Assembly (NCBI GenBank): GCA_041393535.1
Contig: JAWKJY010000002.1
Location: 1 to 64,000 of the forward strand
Source: JAWKJY01 sp041393535
Lineage (GTDB): Bacteria; Actinomycetota; Thermoleophilia; Gaiellales; Gaiellaceae
DNA length: 64,000 nucleotides
Reading direction: 5' to 3'
Every line of letters starts with the position of its first letter. Position 1 is the stretch's first letter. Positions 10,014 through 18,767 of this stretch are shown here, in pieces. Below the pieces are notes generated by a model that saw nothing but the letters and a program-made list of their open reading frames with translations, was not told the origin of the DNA and did no database searches. The translations under genes were made by a program, and so were the position numbers.

Positions 10014-10593
10014 TGGCGCTGATCGACCAGTTCGCCCCGGAGGACGCGCCGCGGCGGGCGGCGTCGGTGCACGTGCCGACGCCGCCCGGCCCGGTCTTCG
10101 CCGCCCTCCGCGAGGTCCTCCGGACGAGATCCGGAACGTCCGCGGCCTGCTCCGGGCGGCGACCTCGGCCGGCGGCGTCGTCGGGCTGAGGCCGCCGCTC
10201 GCGCTCGACCGGCCGCTCTACGCGCAGATGATGGACATCGGCTTCGTCATGCTCGGCGTGATGCCCATGCGCGAGATCGTCGTCGGGCGCGTCGCCCGGC
10301 CGCTGAAGGTGCTGCGGCCCGACCAGCCGCGCCCGAAGGACAAGAAGGAGTACCTCGCCTTCGACCGCCCGAAGCACGTCAAGCTCGTCACGAGCTTCGT
10401 CCTGAAGGGCGAGAACGGCGGCACGACCGTGACCGCCGAGCTGCGCGCGACCGCGACCGACCCGGGCACGGCGCGGTGGATCGCCCGCGCCTGGCCGGTC
10501 GTCGGCCCGCCCAGCGAGGCCTTCGCCAGGGGCTGGCTCGAGGCGATCGCCAAGCGCGTCGCGACGACGTCGACACCGCCTCCGACCCTCTAG
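10013..10593 (+). CDS. SRPBCC-like protein of unknown function (one frameshift)
   Basis: The ATG overlaps the stop of the oxidase by one base. Codons 1-35 read ALIDQFAPEDAPRR and VPTPPGPVFAALREV. A single-base break near 10118-10126 moves the frame, after which it reads EIRNVRGLLRAATSAGG, RPLYAQMMDIGFVML, REIVVGRVARP, TSFVLKGENGGTTVTAELR, TDPGTARWIARAWPVVGP, to the stop at 10593. The pattern (N-terminal VxAPxxxVF-like strand, central GxxTRVxTExR-like strand, C-terminal WLxAIAKR helix) resembles uncharacterised SRPBCC/START-like ligand-binding proteins. As the sequence stands, an independent ORF could start at ATG 10228. A two-gene operon with the flavin oxidase is likely. Confidence 0.6.
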
Positions 10594-10606
10594 ACGTGGG
10601 GGGAGA

Positions 10607-10750
10607 ACGGCGGGGGGAGAAGCCGCGCTTCTCCCCCGACCCCCTCATCTCGCCAGGCCTCGCGCGCTCGGGCCACGCCGCACGCTTCGCGTTGGCGGTC
10701 TCTCCGAGCAGCCACACTCGTCGGAGGACAGCAAGCTGCCCTCCTCCCCG
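10607..10750 (+). repeat. Two-hairpin 3' intergenic element, copy A
   Basis: This copy begins 14 nt after the SRPBCC-like gene. Hairpin 1 has a perfect 11-bp stem (10613-10623 with 10627-10637, arm GGGGGAGAAGC) and a 3-nt loop. Next come CCCCTCATC and CGCCAGGC. Hairpin 2 at 10723-10744 has arms GGAGG and CAGC, an AA loop and one A-C mismatch. Copies B (30131-30290) and C (32797-32945, inverted) share both hairpins and the words between. Hairpin 1 is GC-rich like a terminator but lacks a U-tract. Confidence 0.8.
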
Positions 10751-10857
10751 GGCTCCCGCGCGTCGTAGCTGCTCGCATCTGCCGGGAGACTCATTTCGGC
10801 CGCTCGACTGCCGATAGGCAGGGGGAGTCTCCCTGTCATGCGAGGAGGAAGGTGCAC

Positions 10858-11244
10858 ATGAGGAACGTGGGCGAGGTCATGAGCACCGGGGTGCTGACCG
10901 TCACGGGCGACGCGACGCTCAGCCACGTCGCGCGCGAGCTGCGGCACCGGAACGTCGGCTCGGCGATCGTCGTCGACGGCGACGAGCATCCGATCGGGAT
11001 CATCTCCGAGCGCGAGCTCGTCGACGCCGTCGCGGGCAGCCGCAACCCGGACGTCGGGACGGCGCAGCTCTGGATGCGCGCCGATCCGGTCACCATCCAG
11101 CCGCAGACCTCGATCGTCCAGGCGACCGAGACGATGCGCGAGCACGGCGTCCGGCACCTGCCGGTCTCCGAGGACGGCCGCCTCGTCGGCGTCGTCTCCG
11201 TCCGCGACCTGCTCGCGGCCTCGATGTACCTCGACCGGGACTGA
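10858..11244 (+). CDS. CBS-domain pair protein
   Basis: This 128-residue protein consists of two tandem CBS domains: GEVMSTGVLTVTGDATL to ERELVDAVAG, then WMRADPVTIQPQTSI to VSVRDLLAAS. It contains nothing else, so it is a stand-alone Bateman module that probably binds an adenine nucleotide and regulates a partner. ATG 10858 is preferred over the in-frame GTG at 10852 because AGGAGG at 10843-10848 is 9 nt from the ATG but only 3 nt from the GTG. It is monocistronic and closed by the strong hairpin at 11271-11294. The 260 bp before it hold repeat copy A and otherwise nothing recognisable. Confidence 0.9.
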   Translation: MRNVGEVMSTGVLTVTGDATLSHVARELRHRNVGSAIVVDGDEHPIGIISERELVDAVAGSRNPDVGTAQLWMRADPVTIQPQTSIVQATETMREHGVRHLPVSEDGRLVGVVSVRDLLAASMYLDRD

Positions 11245-11270
11245 GCGCCCTTCCCCCAGCAGCAACCGGA

Positions 11271-11294
11271 GGCGGAGGGCTTCGGCCCTCCGCC
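11271..11294. terminator. Bidirectional terminator hairpin
   Basis: A perfect 10-bp stem (GGCGGAGGGC) with a TTCG tetraloop lies midway between the convergent CBS gene (stop 11244) and the MFS gene (stop 11302). UUCG is an unusually stable loop. There is no clear T-tract on either side. Confidence 0.75.
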
Positions 11295-11301
11295 GCTGCG
11301 G

Positions 11302-12741
11302 TCAGGCGCGCGACGGCGCCGGGACGCCCAGGCTCGCCGGGCCCGAGCGGCGAGGCGTGACGAGCAGCGCGACGATCGCGCCGATCGCTGCTGCGCCGGC
11401 GAAGATCGCGAACGCCGTCGCATAGCCGCCGCCGTCCGGGACGGGCGAGTCGCCGATCCGGTGCGCGCTCAGGATCGCCGCGCCGACCTGCGCGCCGACG
11501 ACGCCGCCGACCGTCCGGAGCACCGTGTTCATCGCGTTCGCGACGCCGGTCTCGGTCGGACGGACCGACTGCGTGATCAGCGTCGACATCGCGGCGAAGG
11601 CCAGCGAGACGCCCGGGGTGAGGACGACCGTCGCGACGATGATCTCCCACGGCGCGTCGTTCAGCGCCGAGACGAGCCCGGCGCCGATCGCGATCATCAC
11701 CATCCCGATCGCGAGCGGCCACTTCGAGCCGAAGCGGCGGCCGAGGATCCCGGCGAGCGGCGCCGCGACGAGCATCAGCAGCGAGCCCGGGGCGAGGTAG
11801 AGCCCGCTCTCCGTCGCCGTCGCGCGGAAGCCGTAGTCGGCGAGCTGCGCGAACTGGTCGGGGAACTGGCGCGGCGTCTGCATGAAGTTCGGCAGCAGCA
11901 CGAACGAGCTGTACATCGCGAGCCCCGCGATGAACGCCGTCAGGTTCGTGAACAGCACCGGCCGGTTGGCCATCATCCGCATGTCGACCATCGGCTCGGG
12001 CACGCGCAGCTCGACGCGCACCCACGCGACGAGCAGGGCGGCGGCGGCCGCGAGCAGCCCGAGCACGCGACCGGATCCCCAGCCCCAGCTCTCCCCCTCG
12101 GTCAGCGCGATCAGCAGCGCGACGAGGCCGCCGGAGAGCAGGAGCGCACCCGGCAGGTCGAGCTTCGACGGGGTCTTGTTCGTCGACTCCGGCACGAGCC
12201 GCAGGACGAGCGCGAGCGCGGCGACGACCGGGATCGCGCCGACGACGAAGATCAGCCGCCACGAGGTGTTGTCGACGATCAGGCCGGCGATCACGAGGCC
12301 GCCGGAGCCGCCGATCCCGAACACGGCCGACATCGTCCCGATCGCGGTCGGCAGCCGCTCGCGCGGGAACTCGTCGCGCATGATCGAGAAGGCGAGCGGG
12401 AAGATCGCGCCGGCCGCGCCCTGGAGCACGCGGAAGACGATCAGCGACCAGATGTCCCACGCGGCCGCGGCGCCGATGCAGCCCACCAGGAAGAGCGCGA
12501 GGCTCAGGACGAGCATCCGCTTCTTCCCGTGCTGGTCGCCGAGCTTGCCGAGGAGTGGCGTCCCGACCGACGCCGAGAGCAGGAAGCCCGTCAGCAGCCA
12601 CGTCGTCCAGTCGGTCGTCGTGTCGAGGTCGCGCTGGAGCCGCGGCAGCGCCGGGATGACCATCGTCTGCTGGACCGCGTACGCGAGCCCGGCGACCACG
12701 AGCACGGCCAGGATCACGCGATCGGACGGCCGGCGCGTCAC
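11302..12741 (-). CDS. MFS transporter, DHA2 (14-helix) drug-efflux family
   Basis: This 479-residue polytopic membrane protein has the MFS motif A (GKLGDQHGKKRM) between the second and third helices and the motif-C-like proline/glycine pattern of antiporters (FGIGGSGGLVIAGLIVD). Its length and the two extra central helices fit the DHA2 proton-drug antiporter family. The start is GTG 12741; a TAGGCT -10 box (12748-12753) lies 12 nt upstream, which suggests leaderless transcription. It converges on the CBS gene across a shared hairpin. The substrate cannot be predicted; drug or metabolite export is the family default. Confidence 0.9.
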   Translation of the reverse strand: MTRRPSDRVILAVLVVAGLAYAVQQTMVIPALPRLQRDLDTTTDWTTWLLTGFLLSASVGTPLLGKLGDQHGKKRMLVLSLALFLVGCIGAAAAWDIWSLIVFRVLQGAAGAIFPLAFSIMRDEFPRERLPTAIGTMSAVFGIGGSGGLVIAGLIVDNTSWRLIFVVGAIPVVAALALVLRLVPESTNKTPSKLDLPGALLLSGGLVALLIALTEGESWGWGSGRVLGLLAAAAALLVAWVRVELRVPEPMVDMRMMANRPVLFTNLTAFIAGLAMYSSFVLLPNFMQTPRQFPDQFAQLADYGFRATATESGLYLAPGSLLMLVAAPLAGILGRRFGSKWPLAIGMVMIAIGAGLVSALNDAPWEIIVATVVLTPGVSLAFAAMSTLITQSVRPTETGVANAMNTVLRTVGGVVGAQVGAAILSAHRIGDSPVPDGGGYATAFAIFAGAAAIGAIVALLVTPRRSGPASLGVPAPSRA

Positions 12742-12807
12742 CGCGCCAGCCTAGCGACGCGCCCGGGCGAGGGGCGTCACTGCCGCCGCGGCGGCTGCGT
12801 GGACGGC

Positions 12808-13608
12808 TCAGCCGCCGCGGACGGCGTTCAGCGCGGTCATGCTGCCGATCCGCAGGCCCTGCTTGACCTTCGGCAGGGTGACCGCGACGTCGAGCACCGG
12901 AGACCCGTGGCCCGGCGCGACGACGTCGACCGGGTGGTCGGCCATCAGCCGCTCGAGCGCCTCGATCTGCGGCTCGATGTCCGTGAAGCGCGTCCAGTAG
13001 AGCGCGTACTCGGCGAAGAGCGCCGTGAACTCCGGGATCGGCAGGTCGGGCACCTCCTCGGCGACCTTCCAGCACTCGTCCGCCTTGTGGTGGTGCATGT
13101 AGGCGAAGCCGTCGCCGGGGAAGAGCACCCGGCCGCGCTCGTCGTACCCCCACAGCGAGGTGACGAGGTCCTTGATCACGGCCTCGAGCAGCAGGAAGCG
13201 GCGCCCGCCGAGGTCGAGCTCCGTCCCCTCCCCCATCGGCACGAGCCGGTCGGCGAACTCCGGGAAGAAGAGGTGGTAGTCACGCACGTCGCCGACGGCG
13301 ATCGCCTGCGGGTAGCGGTGGAGCAGCCGGCCGAGGTTCGCCGCGTGCGGCACCTCCGCGTGCGTCGGGAACAGGTAGCGCACCGGCGGCGCGCCGGCCG
13401 CGTGCAGCCGGTCGAGCTGCCCCTCGATCGCGGCCCAGTCCTTCGGGTGGCCCGTGTCGACCACGAGCGAGGACTCCTCGCCCTGGACGAGGTAGGCCGA
13501 GCTGTACGCGTGCAGCATCGTCCCCTCGTGGTCCATGGCCAGGCACTCGCCGATCCAGTGCACGCCGTCGGCGAGCTCACGGGGCGGGCTGAAGGGCGTG
13601 TCGCTCAT
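12808..13608 (-). CDS. Metallo-beta-lactamase-fold protein 1 (H-x-E-x-P-H variant)
   Basis: This 266-residue MBL-fold protein resembles the flavodiiron/ODP branch. SLVVDTGHPKDW marks the first core strands. The metal motif reads PTHAEVPHAANL, that is H-x-E-x-P-H instead of H-x-E-x-D-H, so the usual Asp ligand is replaced by Pro. Further ligands appear present: LFPGDGFAYM supplies an Asp and VVAPGHGSP a His. The ATG at 13608 overlaps the stop of the upstream MBL gene by four bases (ATGA), so the two are co-translated. Enzyme activity is uncertain; the substrate is unknown. Confidence 0.85.
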   Translation of the reverse strand: MSDTPFSPPRELADGVHWIGECLAMDHEGTMLHAYSSAYLVQGEESSLVVDTGHPKDWAAIEGQLDRLHAAGAPPVRYLFPTHAEVPHAANLGRLLHRYPQAIAVGDVRDYHLFFPEFADRLVPMGEGTELDLGGRRFLLLEAVIKDLVTSLWGYDERGRVLFPGDGFAYMHHHKADECWKVAEEVPDLPIPEFTALFAEYALYWTRFTDIEPQIEALERLMADHPVDVVAPGHGSPVLDVAVTLPKVKQGLRIGSMTALNAVRGG

Positions 13609-14480
13609 CGCTTCCCTCCGGTCGCGGCCCGCGCGCCGAGCCCGGCGAGGGCCTCCTGGACGAGCTCGTAGTGGCGCTGCACGACGTCGCGCCCGACGAG
13701 GACGCGGCCGTAGCTCGGGGCCACCATGTCGATCTCGCGCTCGCCGAACACCTCCGCGAGCTGCTCGCGCAGCGGCTCGAGCTCGGCGGTCTCGAGCCAG
13801 TCGAACTTCGCGACGAGGTGCTCGCGCACCTCGTCGAGCGTCGTCGTGTCCGTCGCGGCCGTGACGGTCCGGGGCCCGTCCGCGTCGGGCATGACCGCGT
13901 GGCCGAACGCATCCGAGGTGAACAGGCAGCGCGTCGCCGGGTCGTACATCCACGCCGTGACGAGCAGGCGGAGCGGCGCGTGCAGCGTCTCGAGCCGTCG
14001 GCCCGGGTCGCCCTCGCCGCCGATCGCCGCCTCGACGCCCGCCTTCAGCGGCACCCAGCGCGTCGGCGCGGGCGGCTCGGCCGTCCCGTGGACGTGGCGG
14101 TAGTACAGCCACTCGTCCGGCGGGAACTGGGAGTACGTCGTGTCCACGGGCAGGTGGCGGAGCACCGCGGCGGCGTTCCCGAAGCTGTCGAACTCGACGA
14201 CGCGCGAGAGCAGCACCGAGAGCTGCGGCGGGCGCGGCACGAGCGCGTCGAGCTGGGCGAGCAGCTGCGCCTCGAACACGGGCGCCCCCGTGTCGATCAG
14301 CAGCGCGCGGTCGCCCTCGAGGAGCAGGTAGCTCGCGAGCGGCGCGACGCCCTCGACCCCCTCGGCGACCCAGCTGAGCCGCCCGTCGAGCGGGAGCAGG
14401 CCGCCGAGGGCGTAGAGCGTCCCGGGGATCAGCTCGGCGGCGCCGGCGAGGTCGCGCGGCGGTGCGTCGGCGGGCTCCAT
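13605..14480 (-). CDS. Metallo-beta-lactamase-fold protein 2 (His ligands missing)
   Basis: This is a 291-residue paralogue of the downstream gene. The fold is recognisable from ALLIDTGAPVFEAQLLAQL, CLFTSDAFGHAVMP and MVAPSYGRVL. At the metal site it reads SRVVEFDSFGN, keeping Glu and Asp of the H-x-E-x-D-H motif but losing both His, and the later APSHG motif is APSYG. It is therefore probably inactive alone. It is the first gene of the overlapping pair and could act as a partner subunit of protein 1; this is inference. Confidence 0.85.
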   Translation of the reverse strand: MEPADAPPRDLAGAAELIPGTLYALGGLLPLDGRLSWVAEGVEGVAPLASYLLLEGDRALLIDTGAPVFEAQLLAQLDALVPRPPQLSVLLSRVVEFDSFGNAAAVLRHLPVDTTYSQFPPDEWLYYRHVHGTAEPPAPTRWVPLKAGVEAAIGGEGDPGRRLETLHAPLRLLVTAWMYDPATRCLFTSDAFGHAVMPDADGPRTVTAATDTTTLDEVREHLVAKFDWLETAELEPLREQLAEVFGEREIDMVAPSYGRVLVGRDVVQRHYELVQEALAGLGARAATGGKR

Positions 14481-14505
14481 CCCGGGAGGGTAGTCGAGCC
14501 GGGCC

Positions 14506-15381
14506 TCAGCCGGCGAGGAACGCCTCGAGCGCCGCGAGCGTCTCGGCCGGGCGCTCCTCCATCAGGAAGTGGCCGCAGTCGAGCGCGTGGCCCTCGACGT
14601 GGTCGGCGCGCTCGCGCCAGGCGGGCAGCAGGTCGGCGTCCGGACGCCCGCGGCTGCCCCAGAGGACGAGCAGCGGGCAGCGGATCCGCCGGCCGAGGGC
14701 GAGGTCCTCGCGCTCGAGCCGCAGGTCCTCGCCGAACAGGGCGCGGATGTCGTCGCACGTCGCCCGGATCGTGTCGGGTTCGGCGAGGCAGCGCTCGTAC
14801 TCGGCGACCGCCTCCGGGTGGAAGAAGTCGTCGACCCCGCCGCTCCAGCTGCGCAGGCACCAGCGGACGAAGAACGCCGGCGCGCCCGCGAGCAGCGTCT
14901 CCGGCAGCGGCGCGGGCTGGGTGAGGAAGAGCCAGTGGTACTGCGCCATCGCCGACTCGTGCGTGAGGTGGTCGACGACGAGCTGGGTCGGGGCCGCGTC
15001 GAGCAGGCAGAGCCGCTCGATCCGCTCCGGGTGGTCGACCGCGAAGCGGTACGCGACGCGCGCGCCGCGGTCGTGCCCGACGAGGGCGAAGCGCTCGAAG
15101 CCGAGCGAGCGCATCAGCGCGATCTGGTCGGCGCAGTGCACCCGCCGCGCGTACGCGGCCGGGCCGCCCGCGGGCTTCGAGCTGTCGCCGTGCCCGCGCA
15201 GGTCGGGGCAGACGACCGTGAACCGCTCGGCCAGCGCGGGCGCGACCGCGTGCCACTGGACGTGGGTCTCGGGGTAGCCGTGCAGCAGCAGGACGGGCGG
15301 GCCGGAGCCGGCGAGGCGCCCGACGAGCTCGACGCCCCCGGCGACCTCGACCCGGAAGGGGTCGAACCCGGCGAGGAGCAC
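14506..15381 (-). CDS. Alpha/beta hydrolase, haloacetate dehalogenase/epoxide hydrolase-like
   Basis: About 291 residues. The oxyanion-side motif HGYPETHVQWH, the strand PDLRGHGDSSKP and the nucleophile elbow VGHDRGARVAYR with an Asp nucleophile are characteristic of the fluoroacetate dehalogenase/soluble epoxide hydrolase group. The catalytic His is in ALDCGHFLMEE. GTG 15381 is used as the start, 5 nt after the stop of the upstream membrane gene, in frame with FDPFRVEVAGGVELV where homology begins. It belongs to the minus-strand run from 17326 to 14506. The actual substrate is unknown; dehalogenase and epoxide hydrolase cannot be separated by eye. Confidence 0.85.
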   Translation of the reverse strand: MLLAGFDPFRVEVAGGVELVGRLAGSGPPVLLLHGYPETHVQWHAVAPALAERFTVVCPDLRGHGDSSKPAGGPAAYARRVHCADQIALMRSLGFERFALVGHDRGARVAYRFAVDHPERIERLCLLDAAPTQLVVDHLTHESAMAQYHWLFLTQPAPLPETLLAGAPAFFVRWCLRSWSGGVDDFFHPEAVAEYERCLAEPDTIRATCDDIRALFGEDLRLEREDLALGRRIRCPLLVLWGSRGRPDADLLPAWRERADHVEGHALDCGHFLMEERPAETLAALEAFLAG

Positions 15382-15386
15382 CGGCG

Positions 15387-15977
15387 CTACGAGGACGGCC
15401 GCTCGGGCGCCCGGTGGACGCCGGAGAGCGCCGGCTTGAGCTCGACCGGGATCTTGTGCTCGGCCGAGAACTCGCGCACGAGCCGTCCGGGCTCCGCCGC
15501 CTCGGGCGCGGCGATGATCGGCAGCGCCTCGCGCTCGGGCGGGACGGGCCAGCCGACGATGCGGAACTCGCCGCCGTTCTCGACCCAGGAGAGCGAGATC
15601 AGCGGGAAGACGACGATCCGCGTCCAGGTCGCGAGCACCCAGCTCCACCAGTAGAGCGCGATCGGCTTCCAGTCGGCCCCGCCGAGCACCGAGTCCGCGT
15701 CGCCGAAGCCGAGCTGCCCCGGCTCGAGCACCTTGAGCAGGACGAAGAGCAGGATGAACTCCCCGACGGCGAGCACGAAGGTCAACCAGGGCGGCTGCCA
15801 CTTGATCACGAACGGGTAGAAGCCGACGTCGAGGACGACGCCCATCAGGTAGTAGACGCCGATCGCGACGATCCAGCCCTCGTTCGAGTCGATCAGCGAG
15901 ATGACCGCGGCGATGATCGCCGGGAGGATCAGGGCGAACGTGCGGATCTGCAGGCGGCCGAGGACCGTGGGGCACAT
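15387..15977 (-). CDS. Membrane protein of unknown function
   Basis: This 196-residue protein has three to four hydrophobic helices: FALILPAIIAAVISLI, IVAIGVYYLMGVVLDVGFY, WLTFVLAVGEFILLFVLL and WYWSWVL-like aromatic segments further on. A soluble C-terminal tail of about 50 residues follows. The ATG shares its A with the TGA of the upstream monooxygenase (TGATG), so it is coupled to it. I do not recognise the family. Its place between a flavin monooxygenase and an alpha/beta hydrolase suggests a shared operon but gives no function. Confidence 0.8.
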   Translation of the reverse strand: MCPTVLGRLQIRTFALILPAIIAAVISLIDSNEGWIVAIGVYYLMGVVLDVGFYPFVIKWQPPWLTFVLAVGEFILLFVLLKVLEPGQLGFGDADSVLGGADWKPIALYWWSWVLATWTRIVVFPLISLSWVENGGEFRIVGWPVPPEREALPIIAAPEAAEPGRLVREFSAEHKIPVELKPALSGVHRAPERPSS

Positions 15978-17326
15978 CAGGCCAGCTGCTCCTCGCGTCG
16001 GGCCACCCGGATCGCCGCCGCCGTCTCCTTCGCGAGCGAGAGCTGGAGGCTCGCCTTCGAGAGGAGCGAGCGCTCCTTGAGACGCTCGGCCCGCGCGACG
16101 TCGGCGACGAAGCGCCGGCCGATGTACTTGAGCCCCGCGATCGTGTCGCCGTGCGGCACGACGTTGTTCGCCGTCAGCCCCATCAGGCAGATCCGCGAGT
16201 CGTCGCGGTCGAGCCCGGGCAGGCCGCAGTTCGTCAGCAGGCGCAGCCGGCCGTCCTCGATCGGGATGTCGTAGTGCTGCACCAGGCGCCGCAGCAGCGG
16301 CAGCGCGATCGCGGACTTCGTGAAGCCCGTGCCGGCGACGATGCCGGTGACGTCGAGCCAGCCGGGCGGCGGGCCGTGCTTGCTCGAGACGTGGATGCGC
16401 AGGCCGGCCGGGCCGGGCTCGATCTGGTCGATCTCGCCGATGATCTGCTCGAAGCGGTTGTCCGCCATGCCCCGCTCGACCCGGGCGGCCCAGCTGCGGC
16501 GCTTCGGCGTCGTCCCCATCAGGATCTTGTTCAGGAACGCGATCCGCTGCTCGAACGAGAGCCCCTGGAAGGCGTCGATGCCGAGCGCCTCGAACAGGCA
16601 GCGCGGCGTGTTCAGGTCCTGCTCGTCGGGCATCGGGTTGCGCAGCAGCGAGACCACCTTCGCGCCCGCGTCGAGCGCGTTCGCCCACTCGTTGACCGAG
16701 GCGATGCCCGAGCCGATGACGACGTAGCGCCCGTCGCGCGAGTACGTCTTCGCCTCGTACGCCTGGACGATCCGGTCGCCCATCCGCGCGTCCTCGCGCG
16801 CCTTCGCGAGCAGCGGCGGGAACTGGAGCGGCCCGTGCCCGAGCGAGAGCATCACGTGCTTCGCCCGGCCGGCGTAGTTCGCCTGCTCGTCGAAGAGCAG
16901 GAAGTGGGGCACCGGGCTCGTCTCGCGTTGCACCCAGCCGATCCGGTGCGGGTAGCGCTGATCGTTCCAGCGCAGGCGATGCTGGACGACGGCCGCCTCG
17001 GCGAGGATGTCGGGGACGCCGGGGTTGTACTTGCGGACGATCGACCGACGCAGCGGCTCGATGCTGCGGCGCGACCACGCGTCGAGCTGGCCGAACGTCG
17101 GCCAGTCGGCCGGCAGGAAGTGCGACTCGGACTCGGACCGGAGCACGGTCTGCCCCAGGTTCCAGGCGAACTGCTGGTACGTCCCGACCGGGTTGTCGCT
17201 CGGCCCGTAGATCGTGATCTCCTCCGGGCGGAAGCCGAGGTAGACCGCGGTCGTGTAGACGATGAGCGAGCCGAAGCCGTCGCCGACGATGGCGATGGTC
17301 GAGTCGCGGGGGGCGCTCAGCGGCAT
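15977..17326 (-). CDS. FAD/NAD(P)-binding monooxygenase-like protein
   Basis: This 449-residue protein has two Rossmann motifs: an N-terminal FAD site (TIAIVGDGFGSLIVYTT) and a second NAD(P)-type site (YVVIGSGIASVNEWANAL). This layout fits the SidA/FMO-like group B flavin monooxygenase superfamily, but the N-terminal motif GDGFGS departs from GxGxxG. The ATG at 17326 was chosen because homology starts at IAIVGDG and a TACGAT -10 box (17336-17341) lies 15 nt upstream. It is the first gene of the run with the membrane protein and hydrolase. Its reaction is unknown; N-hydroxylation or Baeyer-Villiger-type oxidation are both possible. Confidence 0.8.
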   Translation of the reverse strand: MPLSAPRDSTIAIVGDGFGSLIVYTTAVYLGFRPEEITIYGPSDNPVGTYQQFAWNLGQTVLRSESESHFLPADWPTFGQLDAWSRRSIEPLRRSIVRKYNPGVPDILAEAAVVQHRLRWNDQRYPHRIGWVQRETSPVPHFLLFDEQANYAGRAKHVMLSLGHGPLQFPPLLAKAREDARMGDRIVQAYEAKTYSRDGRYVVIGSGIASVNEWANALDAGAKVVSLLRNPMPDEQDLNTPRCLFEALGIDAFQGLSFEQRIAFLNKILMGTTPKRRSWAARVERGMADNRFEQIIGEIDQIEPGPAGLRIHVSSKHGPPPGWLDVTGIVAGTGFTKSAIALPLLRRLVQHYDIPIEDGRLRLLTNCGLPGLDRDDSRICLMGLTANNVVPHGDTIAGLKYIGRRFVADVARAERLKERSLLSKASLQLSLAKETAAAIRVARREEQLA

Positions 17327-17411
17327 CGGACGCTGATCGTAACGGGGCGACCCGCCGGATGCCAGTGCTCCGCCGTTGACGACCTCCGGACGGCCTGCTT
17401 TGCTCCGGCGC

Positions 17412-18752
17412 ATGAACCCGCCAGAGACCCTCGCCCCTGCCAACGTCCTCGCCTACGTCCTGGCCAACCTCGCGATCATCCTCGTCGCCGCGCGGGCGGT
17501 CGGCTGGGTGTTCGCGCGCTTCGGCCAGCCGCGCGTCGTCGGCGAGATCGTCGCCGGCATCCTGATCGGCCCGACCGTCCTCGGGGGCGCGCTCGCGAAG
17601 GCGCCGCTCCCCGACGCCCCCGCCGTCGACGGGAGTGGCGTCACCAACTGGCTCTACCCGCTGCAGTCCTTCTCCTTTCTGAACCTGATCGGCCAGATCG
17701 GCCTCGTCCTCTTCATGTTCCTCGTCGGGCTCGAGCTCGACCAGCGGCTGCTCAAGGGCCGCGGCCGGCAGATCACGGTGATGGCGCTCGCGGTCGTGAT
17801 CGTCCCGATCGGGTTCGGCTTCCTCGTCGGCGCGGTGCTCGACTCGACGACCTGGCGTCCGGAGGGGGTCGACTCGACGACGTTCGGGCTGATCCTCGGC
17901 GCCGCGCTCTCGGTCACCGCCTTCCCCGTGATGGCGCGGATCCTCCAGGAGAAGGGGCTCAGCACGCTTCCCATGGGCGCGGTCGGCGTCGGCGCTGCCG
18001 CGGTCGTGACCGTGCTGATGTTCCTCGCGATCGCCGCCGCGAGCGCCTCCGCGAAGGGCTCGGGCGTGATCGGCGACGTCGGCGCGAAGGCGGGCTGGAC
18101 CGTCGGCCTGATCGTCGCGCTCGTCGTCGTGGTGCGGCCCGCGGTCGGCTTCGTGACGAGCCGCTGGCAGCCCGGGAAGCCGGTCGACGAGGTGCTCGCG
18201 ATCTGCCTCGTGCTCGCGCTCGGCACGGCGCTCGCGGCCGACCGGATCGGCATCTCGGCCCTCGTCGGCGGCTTCCTGCTCGGCGCCGTCGTGCCGGCCC
18301 GCCAGGAGCTGTCCGAGGCGATGATCGAGCGGATGACGAGCCCGGTCGTCCTCTTCTTCCTGCCGGTGTTCCTCGCCGTCTCGGGCCTGCGAACGAACCT
18401 CCGCCTGCTCGACTCGGCCGACCTGATCCCGGGGCTGCTGCTCTTCCTCGCCCTGATGATCGCCGGCAAGTGGGGCATCGGCTACGTGGCCGGGCGCGCC
18501 GTCGGCCTCTCGTCGAACCAGGCGAACATCCTCGGCGTGCTGATGAACTGCCGCGGCCTGCTGATCCTCGTCGTCGGCCTGATCGGCCTGCAGCTCGGCG
18601 TGATCACCCCGACGATGCAGGTCGTCTTCGTCCTCGGCGCGATCGTGACGACGCTGATGACGGGGCCGCTCGTCGACCGCTTCGCGCGCAAGGAGCAGGT
18701 GCAGCCCGAGGCGGATCGCAAGACCTCGGGCGTCGCGCTGCTCGTCGAGTAG
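17412..18752 (+). CDS. CPA2-type cation:proton antiporter homologue lacking the Asp pair
   Basis: This 446-residue protein has about 12 helices of the Na+/H+ exchanger (KefB/GerN-like) fold: GQPRVVGEIVAGILIGP, MFLVGLELDQRLLKGRG and SVTAFPVMARIL are classical. The ion-binding helix that reads AAAAIDDVTAW in the neighbouring antiporter here reads GAAAVVTVLMF, so both aspartates are replaced (DD to VT). The N-terminal half is otherwise well conserved and there is no C-terminal nucleotide-binding or UspA domain. ATG 17412 follows a weak TTTGCT box by 13 nt. It converges on the larger antiporter. Transport ability is doubtful, and a regulatory or altered-specificity role is inference. Confidence 0.88.
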   Translation: MNPPETLAPANVLAYVLANLAIILVAARAVGWVFARFGQPRVVGEIVAGILIGPTVLGGALAKAPLPDAPAVDGSGVTNWLYPLQSFSFLNLIGQIGLVLFMFLVGLELDQRLLKGRGRQITVMALAVVIVPIGFGFLVGAVLDSTTWRPEGVDSTTFGLILGAALSVTAFPVMARILQEKGLSTLPMGAVGVGAAAVVTVLMFLAIAAASASAKGSGVIGDVGAKAGWTVGLIVALVVVVRPAVGFVTSRWQPGKPVDEVLAICLVLALGTALAADRIGISALVGGFLLGAVVPARQELSEAMIERMTSPVVLFFLPVFLAVSGLRTNLRLLDSADLIPGLLLFLALMIAGKWGIGYVAGRAVGLSSNQANILGVLMNCRGLLILVVGLIGLQLGVITPTMQVVFVLGAIVTTLMTGPLVDRFARKEQVQPEADRKTSGVALLVE

Positions 18753-18767
18753 CCCGCGCCCGCCCAC

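Noticed and set aside
15387..18767. A minus frame of over 1,100 codons across the antiporter and monooxygenase
   Set aside because: Only its 3' part is the 196-residue membrane protein; the rest is a shadow of genes in other frames.
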